Shown piece by piece: positions 7,099-16,978 of a DNA stretch of 19,657 nucleotides. This DNA is from Patescibacteria group bacterium (GTDB lineage: Bacteria > Patescibacteriota > Minisyncoccia > Phycocordibacterales > UBA12088). The translations under genes were made by a program, and so were the position numbers. The notes beneath the pieces are model-generated. The model ran no database searches. It saw only the letters and a program-made list of their open reading frames with translations, and was not told the origin of the DNA. The stretch covers positions 1 to 19,657 of the forward strand of contig WFWM01000056.1 of the NCBI GenBank assembly GCA_015491145.1, read 5' to 3'. Numbering within the stretch: position 1 is the first letter of the stretch; every line of letters starts with the position of its first letter.

Positions 7099-8472
7099 TC
7101 ACTGCACCTTCAGGAAGCTTGCTACCGCAAGCGCTGCCCCTACGAGGAAGCTTGCAGGGTACGCCATCCAAACCCCCTCCACCCCTAGTGGAGTCCACCG
7201 AGAGACGAGCCATGCCACGGAAAACTGCACCGCAAGGTAGCTCAAAGCTACGGCGAGCGCGAGCATACCATGCCCCATCGCACGCAACGCCCCCACAATG
7301 ACTACCATCATTCCCAAGAGCCACAACCCCCCAAAGACCCACCGCAGCATCGACACCGCGAGGCGCTGAGCTGCGGGATCATTGGGGAGAAATTGCGCTG
7401 CAATATGTGGTGCGAGGAACCACACCACCACACCAACTACCGCAAGCGCCACTGCGTTTCCCACCATCCCCCAACGCACATAACGCACCACCCGGGCAAA
7501 ATCCTTCGCCCCAACTGCGCGCGCACTCAGGGTGCCCACCGCAAAGGCTATGCCGAGGAAGACGAGGATCACCGTGACATACACCTGATTTCCTGTCCCA
7601 TACGCCGCTAATGCGGAAGCGCCAAACGGCGCAACGAGGGCAACAAACACAATGGAGGATATCGCTCGGGCGAGCATCTCACCTGTCGCCGTGAGCCCAA
7701 TGGTGAGGTAGGAACGGATTGTGTCGCGTAGGTGGGATCGGAAGAGGGAAAGATGGAGAGGTGGGCCAACCTCTCGCCACAGGAAAAACAGGAGCACACT
7801 CGCCACCACCCCCTGCACGAGAATTGTCGCCACCGCTACCCCTTTCACGTCCCACAGCAGCAAGAAGAGGAATATGGGATCCAGCACAGCATTGAGGAGC
7901 ACTCCTCCGAGATTTGCCATTGGACCGTACCACTGCTTCCCGATCGCCTGCAGGACACTCATTGCCACCACCGTCACTGCCAAGAGCGGTACACCCCCCA
8001 TCACAATGAAGAAGTACTCCGTGGCAAGGGAGTAGAGGAGCGAGACTGAGGGGATACCGAGCATCGGCAGGAAGAAGGGAGCAACAACAATCCCCAATGC
8101 CGCAGCTGCAACCCCAACGGTAAAGCCGAGGACCACCTTACTCCACACGAGGCACGCCTTGTGTTCTGCAGCGATCCCTGCCCCATGCGCCTGCCCCGCG
8201 CGAACGGAAGCAGCAATCGCTGCTCCTATCACGAACGCGAGGATGAAGAAAAGGAGCGAGGATGCAGCGGTCACCGCAGCTACCGCTTCTGTCGAGAGCC
8301 TGCCGAGCCACCACAGGTCGACGAGCGTGTAGAGTGTCTGCAACACCTGTTGCAGAATAAAGGGGATCGCGACACTGCCGATTTCCCGATAGGTAGCGTG
8401 TGCTTCTTGAAGGAGAGGCGCACTGAATAGGCGAGAATAGGATACCTTGATTCCCTCCATACCAAACGACAT
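7099..8472 (-). CDS. MATE family multidrug/organic compound exporter
   Basis: This 457-residue integral membrane protein shows about twelve hydrophobic segments in two similar halves. Each half begins with the MATE pattern (first half IPFILQQVLQTLYTLVDLWWLGRLS, quoted here as its key residues P, Q, D and G; second half around TATGEMLARAISSIVFVALV). Length is normal for MATE or Na+/H+-driven drug and metabolite antiporters. The substrate cannot be read from sequence. The ATG at 8472 is chosen because AAGGAG lies 7 nt upstream; a TTG at 8478 and an ATG at 8460 are alternatives. The gene lies 96 nt downstream of tRNA-Val(CAC), with its own possible -10 in the gap. No terminator is evident in the 90 nt between its stop and tRNA-Ala(UGC). 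Confidence 0.92.
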   Translation of the reverse strand: MSFGMEGIKVSYSRLFSAPLLQEAHATYREIGSVAIPFILQQVLQTLYTLVDLWWLGRLSTEAVAAVTAASSLLFFILAFVIGAAIAASVRAGQAHGAGIAAEHKACLVWSKVVLGFTVGVAAAALGIVVAPFFLPMLGIPSVSLLYSLATEYFFIVMGGVPLLAVTVVAMSVLQAIGKQWYGPMANLGGVLLNAVLDPIFLFLLLWDVKGVAVATILVQGVVASVLLFFLWREVGPPLHLSLFRSHLRDTIRSYLTIGLTATGEMLARAISSIVFVALVAPFGASALAAYGTGNQVYVTVILVFLGIAFAVGTLSARAVGAKDFARVVRYVRWGMVGNAVALAVVGVVVWFLAPHIAAQFLPNDPAAQRLAVSMLRWVFGGLWLLGMMVVIVGALRAMGHGMLALAVALSYLAVQFSVAWLVSRWTPLGVEGVWMAYPASFLVGAALAVASFLKVQ

Positions 8473-8502
8473 CCGCAATCTCCTTGCCTTCCAATCAGCA
8501 CC

Positions 8503-8512
8503 ACTCTACCAC
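8503..8512 (-). promoter_or_regulatory. Possible -10 promoter of the MATE gene
   Basis: GTGG-TAGAGT on the minus strand (TAGAGT at 8503-8508) matches the extended -10 style of the nearby tRNA promoters with one weaker base. It would give a leader of about 24 nt containing the AAGGAG ribosome binding site. Read-through from the tRNA-Val promoter is an alternative. Confidence 0.35.
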
Positions 8513-8568
8513 ACCCGCAACCCCAAGCGGGGACACCTCTTGCGCTACCGCTCCTTGGCCTATGGCAG

Positions 8569-8642
8569 TGCGCGCGCCTGGATTCGAACCAGGGACCTCA
8601 CGCGTGTGAAGCGTGCGCTCTAACCAGCTGAGCTACGCGCGC
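8569..8642 (-). tRNA. tRNA-Val (anticodon CAC)
   Basis: The acceptor GCGCGCG/CGCGCGC, D arm GCTCAGCTGGTTAGAGC, anticodon stem CACGC/GCGTG with loop TTCACAC (CAC) and T arm CCTGG/CCAGG are complete. CCA is not encoded. It is divergent from tRNA-Arg(CCG). Confidence 0.95.
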
Positions 8643-8650
8643 CCGATGTC

Positions 8651-8683
8651 ACTATACCACAATCGGCATTCTTGCGGTATAGT
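8651..8683. promoter_or_regulatory. Palindromic back-to-back promoter pair for tRNA-Val (minus) and tRNA-Arg (plus)
   Basis: ACTATACCACAA (8651-8662) and TTGCGGTATAGT (8672-8683) are inverted repeats matching at 11 of 12 positions around a 9-nt spacer. Each arm carries a TATAGT -10 placed 8 nt before its own tRNA (8651-8656 for Val, 8678-8683 for Arg). The -35 region of each promoter would overlap the -10 of the other, so the two should compete for polymerase. Confidence 0.6.
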
Positions 8684-8691
8684 ACCGCTAC

Positions 8692-8763
8692 GCCCCTGTA
8701 GTTCAATGGATAGAACGCGGGCCTCCGGAGCCCGTAATGCAGGTTCGATTCCTGCCGGGGGCA
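8692..8763 (+). tRNA. tRNA-Arg (anticodon CCG)
   Basis: The acceptor GCCCCTG/CGGGGGC has one T:G pair. The D arm, anticodon stem CGGGC/GCCCG with loop CTCCGGA (CCG) and T arm GCAGG/CCTGC are intact. CCA is not encoded. It is the only plus-strand tRNA and points toward the end of the second ATP synthase operon; the 91 nt between them hold no clear terminator. Confidence 0.95.
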
Positions 8764-8854
8764 CTCAAGAGAGCACAGAGGGGCCTGTCTCCGCTTCCCT
8801 GCCTGCAGCACAACGGAACGAGAATACCCGCCTCCTTCTCCTCGCCACCCCACG

Positions 8855-9126
8855 CTACTCCAGCACCACTACCTCATCATCGCGCACATGGCATACCCCT
8901 CCCGAAAGGGAGATGACGGCTGAGGAAGGACCTTGCTCTTGCTCTTGCTCTTGCTCTTGCTCTTGCTCTTGCTTAACCCGAAGCATCCCCTCCCGGAGCA
9001 GGAAGAAGCTTTCTGCATGCCCGGGGAGCACCTCCGCCTCTCCCCAAGCCGCAGGGAGAATCACCCTCCGTACTCGCGGAAAGATGTGGGACGTTTGGGG
9101 AGAGAAAACTGCAACACGCATACTCA

Positions 9127-9127
<1 letters not shown>
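8855..9127 (-). CDS. atpC: F-type ATP synthase subunit epsilon, beta-sandwich domain only, with (QE)n tract
   Basis: Epsilon links gamma to the c-ring. The N-terminal beta-sandwich is recognisable: VILPAAWGEAEVLPGHAESF (22-41) and the final strands SLSGGVCHV and EVVVLE. The protein stops at residue 90, exactly where that domain ends, so the two-helix C-terminal domain (inhibitory in many bacteria) is missing; usual length is about 130-140. Between two strands it carries a Gln-Glu tract (residues 53-65) encoded by seven perfect CTTGCT repeats on the plus strand. The ATG at 9127 overlaps the atpD stop by 1 nt (TGATG), with GAGGTG upstream, so translation is coupled. It is the last gene of the operon and converges with tRNA-Arg. 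Confidence 0.9.
8932..8973. repeat. Hexanucleotide microsatellite (CTTGCT)7 inside atpC
   Basis: Seven uninterrupted copies of CTTGCT (42 bp) on the plus strand encode alternating Gln and Glu on the minus strand. The 6-bp unit keeps the frame, so copy-number changes would lengthen or shorten the loop by two residues at a time. Confidence 0.95.
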
Positions 9128-11401
<2,274 letters not shown>

Positions 11402-11405
<4 letters not shown>

Positions 11406-12841
11406 AGCGAAGCAAGGAACGTATCTCGGAAAGCTGCCACCGCCTTCTGCACCTCTGCCTTTACCGCTTCTGTGAGCCCTTCCTCACCAACACGGCGCAA
11501 GAGGGGACCGTATTGATACCGAAGAAGCCGGAGGAAAAGGTACTCGAACTGTCGCCACGCATGCTGGGGAAGCTCATCGAAGTACCCTTCCTCAACAGCG
11601 TAGAAGAGTACCACCTGCTCTTCCCATGAGACTTTCGTATGCTTTTCCTGCTTGAGAAGCTCGAGGAGGAGCTCGCCACGGTGAATGCGTTTCCTCGCCT
11701 CCTCACTCCGCACCGTCTCCAATTGTGCCAACTTTTGCAGCTCCTTGTGCTGGGCGAGCGCGAGACGAATACCACCGGTAACCGCCTTCAACGCTTTCGG
11801 TTGCGCCGCAGAGCCAACGCGAGATACCGATAGACCGACATTCACCGCCGGGAGGAACCCTTTCTGGAAGAGTCCCCGTTCGAAGTAGATCTGCCCGTCG
11901 GTGATGGAAATGAGGTTGGTGGGGATAAAGGCGGAAATGTCTCCCTCCTGCGTCTCAGCAATGGGAAGCGCGGTGAGCGATCCCCCTCCCTTCGCCGCTG
12001 AGAGTTTTGCAGCCCGTTCAAGGAGCGAGGCATGGAGAGAAAAAATATCTCCCGGATACGCTTCTCTCCCCGGTGGCCGCCCCGCAATCAGGGTGATGCT
12101 CCGGTACGCCTTCGCATGGGCAGTGAGATCGTCGTAGACGACGAGCGCATCCTTCCCGCGATCGCGAAAATACTCTCCGATTGCACATCCAAGAAACGGT
12201 GCGAGGTAGAGCTCTGCAAACGACGATCTCGCTGGCGCGGCCACGATAACGGAATAGAGGAACGCATTGTGCTTGGTAAACAGTGTAATGAGGTCGTGGA
12301 GCTTCTGACGCTTTTGCCCACAGATAACGTAGATGCAGATCACGGGGGGATCGGCTTCCTTCTGGTTCAATACCACATCAATGGCGAGCGTACTTTTCCC
12401 GAGCTTTCGGTCGCCCACTATGAGCTCCCTTTGCCCCCGCCCAATGGGAAGTGCCGTATCCACAATTTTGATGCCGGTGGAAAGCGGGGTAGCAATCGGC
12501 TCCCGATCAAGGATGGAAGGCGCTTCACGAAAGACCGGCACCATCTCCCCCACGAGGTCGCCAAGCCCATCAACTGGCTTTCCCTTACCGTCGAGCACTC
12601 TCCCCACCACTGCATCGGAAACGGGGATGAAAAAGACCCGACCGCTCCCGTACACAACATCTCCCACCTGCAACGCCTCAGAAAAGAGGAGCACCTCCGC
12701 ACCCTCTTGTCCAAACCCAATGACGAATCCCACCGGGTTTCCTTCCGTATCCGTGAGCATCTCGTGGAGGAAGGAGTTGGTGAGACCCTCCACGAATGCG
12801 ACACCTTGAAAGACAGATACGATGCGGCCCGCCGCCTCCAT
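11402..12841 (-). CDS. atpA: F-type ATP synthase subunit alpha lacking the delta-binding N-terminus
   Basis: Alpha is the regulatory nucleotide-binding F1 subunit, here 479 residues (E. coli 513). The P-loop GDRKLGKS (143-150) has Lys149, 26 positions earlier than E. coli Lys175; VVYDDLT (235-241) and the arginine finger Arg341 in SVSRVGSAAQ are kept. The protein begins MEAAGRIVSVFQGV, directly at the first beta-barrel strand. The N-terminal helix that binds the delta subunit in other bacteria is therefore missing. A longer start is excluded: upstream codons in frame are twelve triplets with no ATG, GTG or TTG and then TAA. atpF ends 13 nt upstream; no atpH lies between. It overlaps atpG by 4 nt. 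Confidence 0.96.
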
Positions 12842-12854
12842 ACCACCCTCTCGT

Positions 12855-13217
12855 CTATCTTTTTCTCCCCTCGCTTACCCGAAGTTGCCGATGGATTTGC
12901 GCAATTGCGCGATCCTTCTCCCGTGCGATTTCTTTTGCGGCCTCCTCCCGCATCGCTTGGGCAATTCGCTCCGCTTCCCGAATGATAGCCTCGGCCCTCT
13001 CGTGCGCCCGACGAAGTAACGCCGCTTCAGCATCCTTCTCTTGCTCAATGACAGCTCGAATACGCTCAGCCTCCTTGAGTTTCTGTTCATCCTCCTCAAT
13101 GCGTCGGAGGAGCGGCTTGTAGAGGAAAAAGGAGAGGAGGAAAACGAGGAGGCCAAAATTGACAACCTGCGCGAGGAGGAGATGGCCGTCAACTTCCAAT
13201 TTCCCCAAGAGCTCCAT
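12855..13217 (-). CDS. atpF: Short F-type ATP synthase subunit b (second operon)
   Basis: This peripheral-stalk subunit has 120 residues, compared with 156 in E. coli and usually 160-170. The membrane segment (about 12-32, LLLAQVVNFGLLVFLLSFFL) and the exit pattern YKPLLRRIEED are typical, followed by a Glu/Arg/Ala coiled-coil helix. The protein ends after HRQLRVSEGRKR, near the point where E. coli b enters its C-terminal delta-binding region, so that region is missing. The ATG at 13217 has AAGGAGG 8 nt upstream. The next gene is atpA, 13 nt later, in the slot where atpH normally lies. Single b gene; a homodimer is presumed. Confidence 0.92.
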   Translation of the reverse strand: MELLGKLEVDGHLLLAQVVNFGLLVFLLSFFLYKPLLRRIEEDEQKLKEAERIRAVIEQEKDAEAALLRRAHERAEAIIREAERIAQAMREEAAKEIAREKDRAIAQIHRQLRVSEGRKR

Positions 13218-13245
13218 ACCCCATCCCTCCTTCGCAGAGTTACTG

Positions 13246-13461
13246 TCACTGGACAAACTTCAGAATCAGTGCAACGACGAGCGCGTAAATCGCAATAGCT
13301 TCAGCGAACGCTACTGCAATAATCATTGCGAGCTGGATTCGATCGGAGTTTTGCGGGTTGCGCGCCATACCGAGCACTGCTGCCGCACCAATCATTCCGA
13401 TTGCCACTGCCGGGCCGAATGTGCCGAATGCCATAATGAAGGCGGAAGGATCCTGTACCAT
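13246..13461 (-). CDS. atpE: F-type ATP synthase subunit c, second operon
   Basis: This 71-residue proteolipid has two membrane helices, the polar loop RNP (34-36) and the ion-binding Glu54 in AVAFAEAIAIYALV. No sodium-site Gln or Ser/Thr is seen, so proton coupling is inferred. In helix 1 the glycine motif is partly replaced by alanine: GPAVAIG (16-22), compared with GPGLGIG in the first operon. Such G-to-A changes are known to affect c-ring size in other species. The start has no Shine-Dalgarno; the frame and length are normal. It lies 62 nt after atpB, and the gap has only a weak possible stem (GCTAA ... TTAGC). Confidence 0.94.
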   Translation of the reverse strand: MVQDPSAFIMAFGTFGPAVAIGMIGAAAVLGMARNPQNSDRIQLAMIIAVAFAEAIAIYALVVALILKFVQ

Positions 13462-13523
13462 AGGAGAGAGCGTTACCCTGCTAAGCGTCCAACAGGCGCA
13501 TTGTCTTTAGCATACGCCCCTCG

Positions 13524-14285
13524 CTACAATCCAGCAACGCGTCCGGGTGTCGTTCCCCGCCACGCGATACTCGTTTTAAAGAACGCGAGCGTCAGCATCG
13601 CAAAGACGAACGCCTGCACCACTCCCACGAACACCTCGAGCGCCATAAAAGGCACAGGGATCACATACGGCAGGAGAAATGCAACGACAAGCAGAAGCAC
13701 TTCTCCTGCAAAGATATTGCCGAAGAGGCGGAAAGAGAAAGAGAGCACCTTCGCCGCCTCGGAAAAGAGCTCGAAAAACCCGAGGAAGAGGTGGAGCACA
13801 CTCTTCACACTGAAGAAGCGGGAAAGGTACGCCCGAGTACCGATGGTTTTGAGAGCGAGTATATGGATTGCCCCCACCGCCACGAGCGCAAGGGCAAGCG
13901 TGGTGGTGAGGTCGCTGTTGGGAGATCGCAAGAGCGGCACCTTTCCTTCAGAGGTTGCCACCGAAAGCGAGCCGAGAAAGCCGGGCAAGAGTGCGAGGAG
14001 GTTGGCGGTGACGATGAAAAGGAAGAAGGTGGCAATGAGGGGAAGGATCCTTTTGGAAAGTTCTCTATCTCCCGTGACCCGATCGGTCAGCCACAAGAGT
14101 TCCAATACGATGACCCGGAGGACCTTACTCTCCAGCCACTCCTTCCGTGAGAAGGAGGACAACGCCGCAAACACGATCAAAAAGACAGAGACGAGCACGC
14201 TCGTGAGAAAGGTATTTGTGATCGGGTAGCCAAAGATGGTCGCTACGTACTCGGGTTTGAAGGTGACGGAGAGCATACCGCTCAT
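13524..14285 (-). CDS. atpB: F-type ATP synthase subunit a, second operon
   Basis: This 253-residue membrane subunit has the stator Arg186 in SFSFRLFGNIFAGE, Glu195 at the E. coli Glu219 position, and Glu217 and Gln224 in ALEVFVGVVQAFVF. The N-terminal region with FGYPITNTFLTSV and the TANLLALLPG segment are also family-typical. The ATG at 14285 overlaps the atpI stop (ATGA); the frame is open further upstream but that part is the shadow of atpI. The protein is clearly a different lineage from the first operon's a (Glu vs Lys at the 219 position, different N-terminal half), so this is not a recent duplication. Confidence 0.95.
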   Translation of the reverse strand: MSGMLSVTFKPEYVATIFGYPITNTFLTSVLVSVFLIVFAALSSFSRKEWLESKVLRVIVLELLWLTDRVTGDRELSKRILPLIATFFLFIVTANLLALLPGFLGSLSVATSEGKVPLLRSPNSDLTTTLALALVAVGAIHILALKTIGTRAYLSRFFSVKSVLHLFLGFFELFSEAAKVLSFSFRLFGNIFAGEVLLLVVAFLLPYVIPVPFMALEVFVGVVQAFVFAMLTLAFFKTSIAWRGTTPGRVAGL

Positions 14286-14530
14286 TTCCGCTGCGCATCT
14301 TGTAGAAGGATTACTAAGAGATCCCGCACCTCGCGCGCCGTCAGGAACACGCCTCCCACCGCACCACCCAGCAGGAAGAGCGGTGAGGTGTGGAGGTGGC
14401 GGTCTATCCACGCTCCGAGAAGGAGGAATCCTCCGATAGGGACAACAATGAGGAAACCGAGCTGGAGCGCAAAGGCAAGCGCATACCATACTTTCCCTTC
14501 CCGATTCTGCTCACCTTCCCGACGCTCCAT
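14282..14530 (-). CDS. atpI: AtpI/AtpZ-like small membrane protein heading the second ATP synthase operon
   Basis: A short protein of about 82 residues with two hydrophobic segments: ALAFALQLGFLIVVPIGGFL and FLLGGAVGGVFL, separated by GAWIDRHLHTSP. The pattern W-x-x-x-L-x-x-Q-L-G-x-x-I-V-x-P and G-x-W-x-D is that of the ATP synthase gene 1 / AtpZ group, assembly or ion-handling helpers found at the head of many atp operons. The start is uncertain: ATGs at 14557, 14542 and 14530 are in frame. 14530 is chosen because a CGG-TATGGT box (like the tRNA promoters) ends 15 nt before it. It overlaps atpB by 4 nt and lies downstream of tRNA-Ala(CGC). Confidence 0.8.
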   Translation of the reverse strand: MERREGEQNREGKVWYALAFALQLGFLIVVPIGGFLLLGAWIDRHLHTSPLFLLGGAVGGVFLTAREVRDLLVILLQDAQRK

Positions 14531-14628
14531 ACACAGGAACATCGTACCATACCGCATTGCGTAGGACGCACCTGCCTTCTGCTTCAAAAGAAGGGGAAAT
14601 TGCTTTTCGCGAGGAAGGGGAAGTGAGG

Positions 14629-14701
14629 TGGACCCGAGCGGATTCGAACCGCTGACCTCCGCATTGCGATTGCGGCGCTCTACCACCTGAGCTACGGGCC
14701 C
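14629..14701 (-). tRNA. tRNA-Ala (anticodon CGC)
   Basis: The acceptor GGGCCCG/CGGGTCC has G3:U70. The anticodon stem CCGCA/TGCGG with loop ATCGCAA (CGC) and T arm AGCGG/CCGCT are intact. CCA is not encoded. It starts 17 nt after the ddl stop codon on the same strand and has no clear promoter of its own, so it is probably cut from a ddl-tRNA-atp transcript. Confidence 0.95.
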
Positions 14702-14718
14702 GCGCTATTGCTCCGATA

Positions 14719-15732
14719 TCAAACCACGGTTACCTCTGCAATGGAGCGCCTCCGCTTACCATCCCCCTCCACAGCAAGGCGAATGAGGTGAGAGACGAGC
14801 GTTGGGAATGGGATACCAACTGCTTGGGCAGCTTGCGGAAAGAGCGACGCTGTGGTGAGCCCCGGCAGTGTATTAACCTCGAGGAAAAACACCCCCCGCT
14901 TCGGATGGACGATGCAATCGGTGCGGGAGAAGTGCCGCAACCCAAGCTGGCGGTGGATCGTGAGTGCGACCTGCGCGAGCGTATCCTTCACCTCCCTCGA
15001 GAACCGTCCGGGGCACCGTTCTTCGGTCATCCCGCTGTACTTTGCCTCGTAATCGAAGAAGTCCTTCCCTTCGGGGGGAACAATCTCAACTTCCGGAAGG
15101 GCAGTCAGACTCTTTCCTCCCCATTGCTCGAGGACTCCCACCGTCGCCTCCCGTCCTTCGATCCACTCTTCGATGAGGACGCTCGTCGCATGGGAAAACG
15201 CCTCCTGCACCGCAGCCTTGAGCGCATCCGCAGTCCACACCTTCCTCACCCCTACGCTCGAGCCACTCTGAACCGGCTTCACCACAAACGGTGGCGCCAC
15301 CGACCGCAGGGCATGTGCAACCACCCGACGAGGGTCCGCATCTGGGCCCACTATCCACCCTTTCGGAACCTGAATGCCGGCCTGCTGCGCCACCATCCGG
15401 GCGATGCCTTTATGGAACGCGAGGGCGCTCCCGAGCCTTCCGGAGCCTGTGTAGGGCACCCCAAAGGCATCGAGGAGTCCCTGCACGTGCCCGTCTTCCC
15501 CATATGCCCCATGGAGCGCGAGAAACGCCACATCGAGTTGACGGAGTATGCGGTCTGCCGGCAATAGCCTGCCATTGAGGTGCCACGCACCGCTCCGGTC
15601 AATGAGCACATCGAGGCCAAGGAACCGATCAGGAAAGGAAGCGAGCGCCGAGAGCACCGCCTGCCCACTCTTGAGGGAAACCTCGTACTCATTTGACGGC
15701 CCTCCTCGGAGCACCCCAACGCGCAACACCAT
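14719..15732 (-). CDS. ddl: D-alanine--D-alanine ligase
   Basis: This ATP-grasp enzyme joins two D-Ala for peptidoglycan precursors. Its 337 residues show all family blocks: GGPSNEYEVSLKSG near the N-terminus, LHGAYGEDGHVQGLLD, PYTGSG, FVVKPVQSGSSVGV (ATP-binding loop), EEWIEGREATVGV, FFDYEAKYSG (omega loop with Tyr, the D-Ala-D-Ala rather than D-Ala-D-Lac pattern), SRTDCIV and LEVNTLPGLT. The start at 15732 fits the family; frame positions above it belong to the uvrC shadow. A TATACT box lies only 7 nt upstream, suggesting a leaderless mRNA, although read-through from uvrC (19 nt upstream) is also possible. Presence indicates a peptidoglycan wall. Confidence 0.96.
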   Translation of the reverse strand: MVLRVGVLRGGPSNEYEVSLKSGQAVLSALASFPDRFLGLDVLIDRSGAWHLNGRLLPADRILRQLDVAFLALHGAYGEDGHVQGLLDAFGVPYTGSGRLGSALAFHKGIARMVAQQAGIQVPKGWIVGPDADPRRVVAHALRSVAPPFVVKPVQSGSSVGVRKVWTADALKAAVQEAFSHATSVLIEEWIEGREATVGVLEQWGGKSLTALPEVEIVPPEGKDFFDYEAKYSGMTEERCPGRFSREVKDTLAQVALTIHRQLGLRHFSRTDCIVHPKRGVFFLEVNTLPGLTTASLFPQAAQAVGIPFPTLVSHLIRLAVEGDGKRRRSIAEVTVV

Positions 15733-15739
15733 CCCCTTC

Positions 15740-15747
15740 AGTATACC
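15740..15747 (-). promoter_or_regulatory. Possible promoter giving leaderless ddl mRNA
   Basis: GG-TATACT on the minus strand (TATACT at 15740-15745) ends 7 nt before the ddl ATG. It lies within the 3' end of the uvrC-ddl gap. The same GG-TATACT core precedes tRNA-Pro(GGG). No -35 is seen. Confidence 0.4.
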
Positions 15748-15751
15748 TGAG

Positions 15752-16972
15752 TCACGCTTGCGAACCCCGCATTCGACGGCGATGGGCGAAAAGGGCAAAC
15801 CGATGAGCCTCCGCATTTGCCGAAAGCACCACCTCCTCCGCCACGCCCGATGGCACCACCCCTTCAATGCGGACCGGCTTGTGGCGCTCATCCTTCACCA
15901 CACCCACCACCGGAATGACGAGACCGCTGGCGGCAATGGTTGCCTCCGCCACCCGAACCTGCGCGCGCCCTCCATCCACCACAATGAGCTGAGGGATACC
16001 CCACTCAGCATGCCGCAGCCGACGCTGGAGCACCTCCCGCAGCGAAGCGGTGTCGTCCCCCGCCTTCGCTTCCCTGAGGGAAAAGAGACGGTACGCCTCC
16101 CGCGCGAACCCTCCCTGCTCCCAAACCACCATCACACCAATGGCTCCCTTCCGTCCGTGGTGGGAAATGTCGAACGCCTCAATGCGTCCTCCACCTTTCC
16201 GCTCCCGCTTGAGCAGTGCGACATCATGGACGTGGCGCAGCGCGGCAATCTGGTCCCGCAGCTGCGCTGCGTACTCGAACGCTTCTTGTCGGACCGCGCG
16301 CGCCATCTCCCGCTCCAGAGAAGCGAGGAGTTTCTCTTTCTTCCCTTCAAATAAGAGGCAAATGTGGCGAATTGTGGTGAGGTAGCGGCGCCGCGCCGCT
16401 TCCTCCGAGGGAGGGTAGAGACCGAGTGATTGATAGAAACGGATTTTCGCTCGTTCGAACTGCGAGCCGGTTGATCCCACTGGACGTTTCGTGTCGAAGA
16501 AGGGAAAGATCCGCTTGATGGTGCGAAGCGCCTCCTGAATTTCACCGGCGTTGGGAAAGGGGCCATACACCTTGCGAATCTGCGCTGCCTCGAAACGCTC
16601 GGTAAGCCGATGCGCCCGCACGAGAAGCACCCGTGGCCAGCGCTCTCTCGTGACGACCACGACCCAGTAGCTCTTATCATCCTTGAGGCGCACATTCGCG
16701 GGCGGCTGGTACTGGCGGATAAACGCCGCTTCAAGGAGCATCGCCTCAAGCACCGATTCGCACACGCGCCACTCCACCCGCACTGCCCGTTGCACCGCCT
16801 GCGCCACGCGTGCTCCCCGCTGCTCTACCACATCGGGGCGAAAGTAGGAGCGGATGCGATCCCGCAGGACCGCCGCTTTCCCAATGTAGAGCGGCTTCCC
16901 CTGCTCATCGAGGAAGAAGTAGACTCCCGGCGCCTCGGGAATTTCCAGCGATGCGAGGTCCTCGAGCTGCAT
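15752..16972 (-). CDS. uvrC: UvrC-type excinuclease subunit, short form without HhH and without Fe-S cysteines
   Basis: UvrC makes the two incisions in nucleotide excision repair. The 406 residues show the GIY-YIG 3'-nuclease (GVY at 16-18, YIG at 29-31, Arg39, Glu81, Asn93), the UvrB-binding UVR helix pair (about 217-250) and the RNase H-like 5'-nuclease with Asp268 (FDISH), Asp306/307, Asp333 (VVDGG) and His390. The protein ends right after that domain, so the tandem helix-hairpin-helix DNA-binding module is absent (E. coli 610 residues). The Cys-rich segment that holds an Fe-S cluster in E. coli is present in outline (IKRIFPFFDTKRP ... GLYPP) but has no Cys; the whole protein has only two. 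The gene starts 6 nt after uvrA. All catalytic residues are intact. Confidence 0.93.
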   Translation of the reverse strand: MQLEDLASLEIPEAPGVYFFLDEQGKPLYIGKAAVLRDRIRSYFRPDVVEQRGARVAQAVQRAVRVEWRVCESVLEAMLLEAAFIRQYQPPANVRLKDDKSYWVVVVTRERWPRVLLVRAHRLTERFEAAQIRKVYGPFPNAGEIQEALRTIKRIFPFFDTKRPVGSTGSQFERAKIRFYQSLGLYPPSEEAARRRYLTTIRHICLLFEGKKEKLLASLEREMARAVRQEAFEYAAQLRDQIAALRHVHDVALLKRERKGGGRIEAFDISHHGRKGAIGVMVVWEQGGFAREAYRLFSLREAKAGDDTASLREVLQRRLRHAEWGIPQLIVVDGGRAQVRVAEATIAASGLVIPVVGVVKDERHKPVRIEGVVPSGVAEEVVLSANAEAHRFALFAHRRRMRGSQA

Positions 16973-16978
16973 ACGCCG

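Noticed and set aside
8764..8854. Intrinsic terminator between atpC and tRNA-Arg
   Set aside because: Only short, bulged pairings could be drawn; nothing comparable to the hairpins at 600-637 or 5443-5478.
12032..12985. 317-codon open frame on the plus strand
   Set aside because: It lies antisense to atpA and atpF, whose protein families are certain; the frame is open because of GC-rich codon bias and its translation is Arg/His/Pro-rich with no family features. The same holds for plus-strand frames at 1056-2051, 13159-14229, 9919-10602 and 15548-16354.
13246..13461. Sodium-type c subunit for the delta-less enzyme (N-ATPase idea)
   Set aside because: Helix 1 lacks the Gln and helix 2 lacks the Ser/Thr of the sodium site, and the gene order differs from N-ATPase operons (beta and epsilon last, no atpR).
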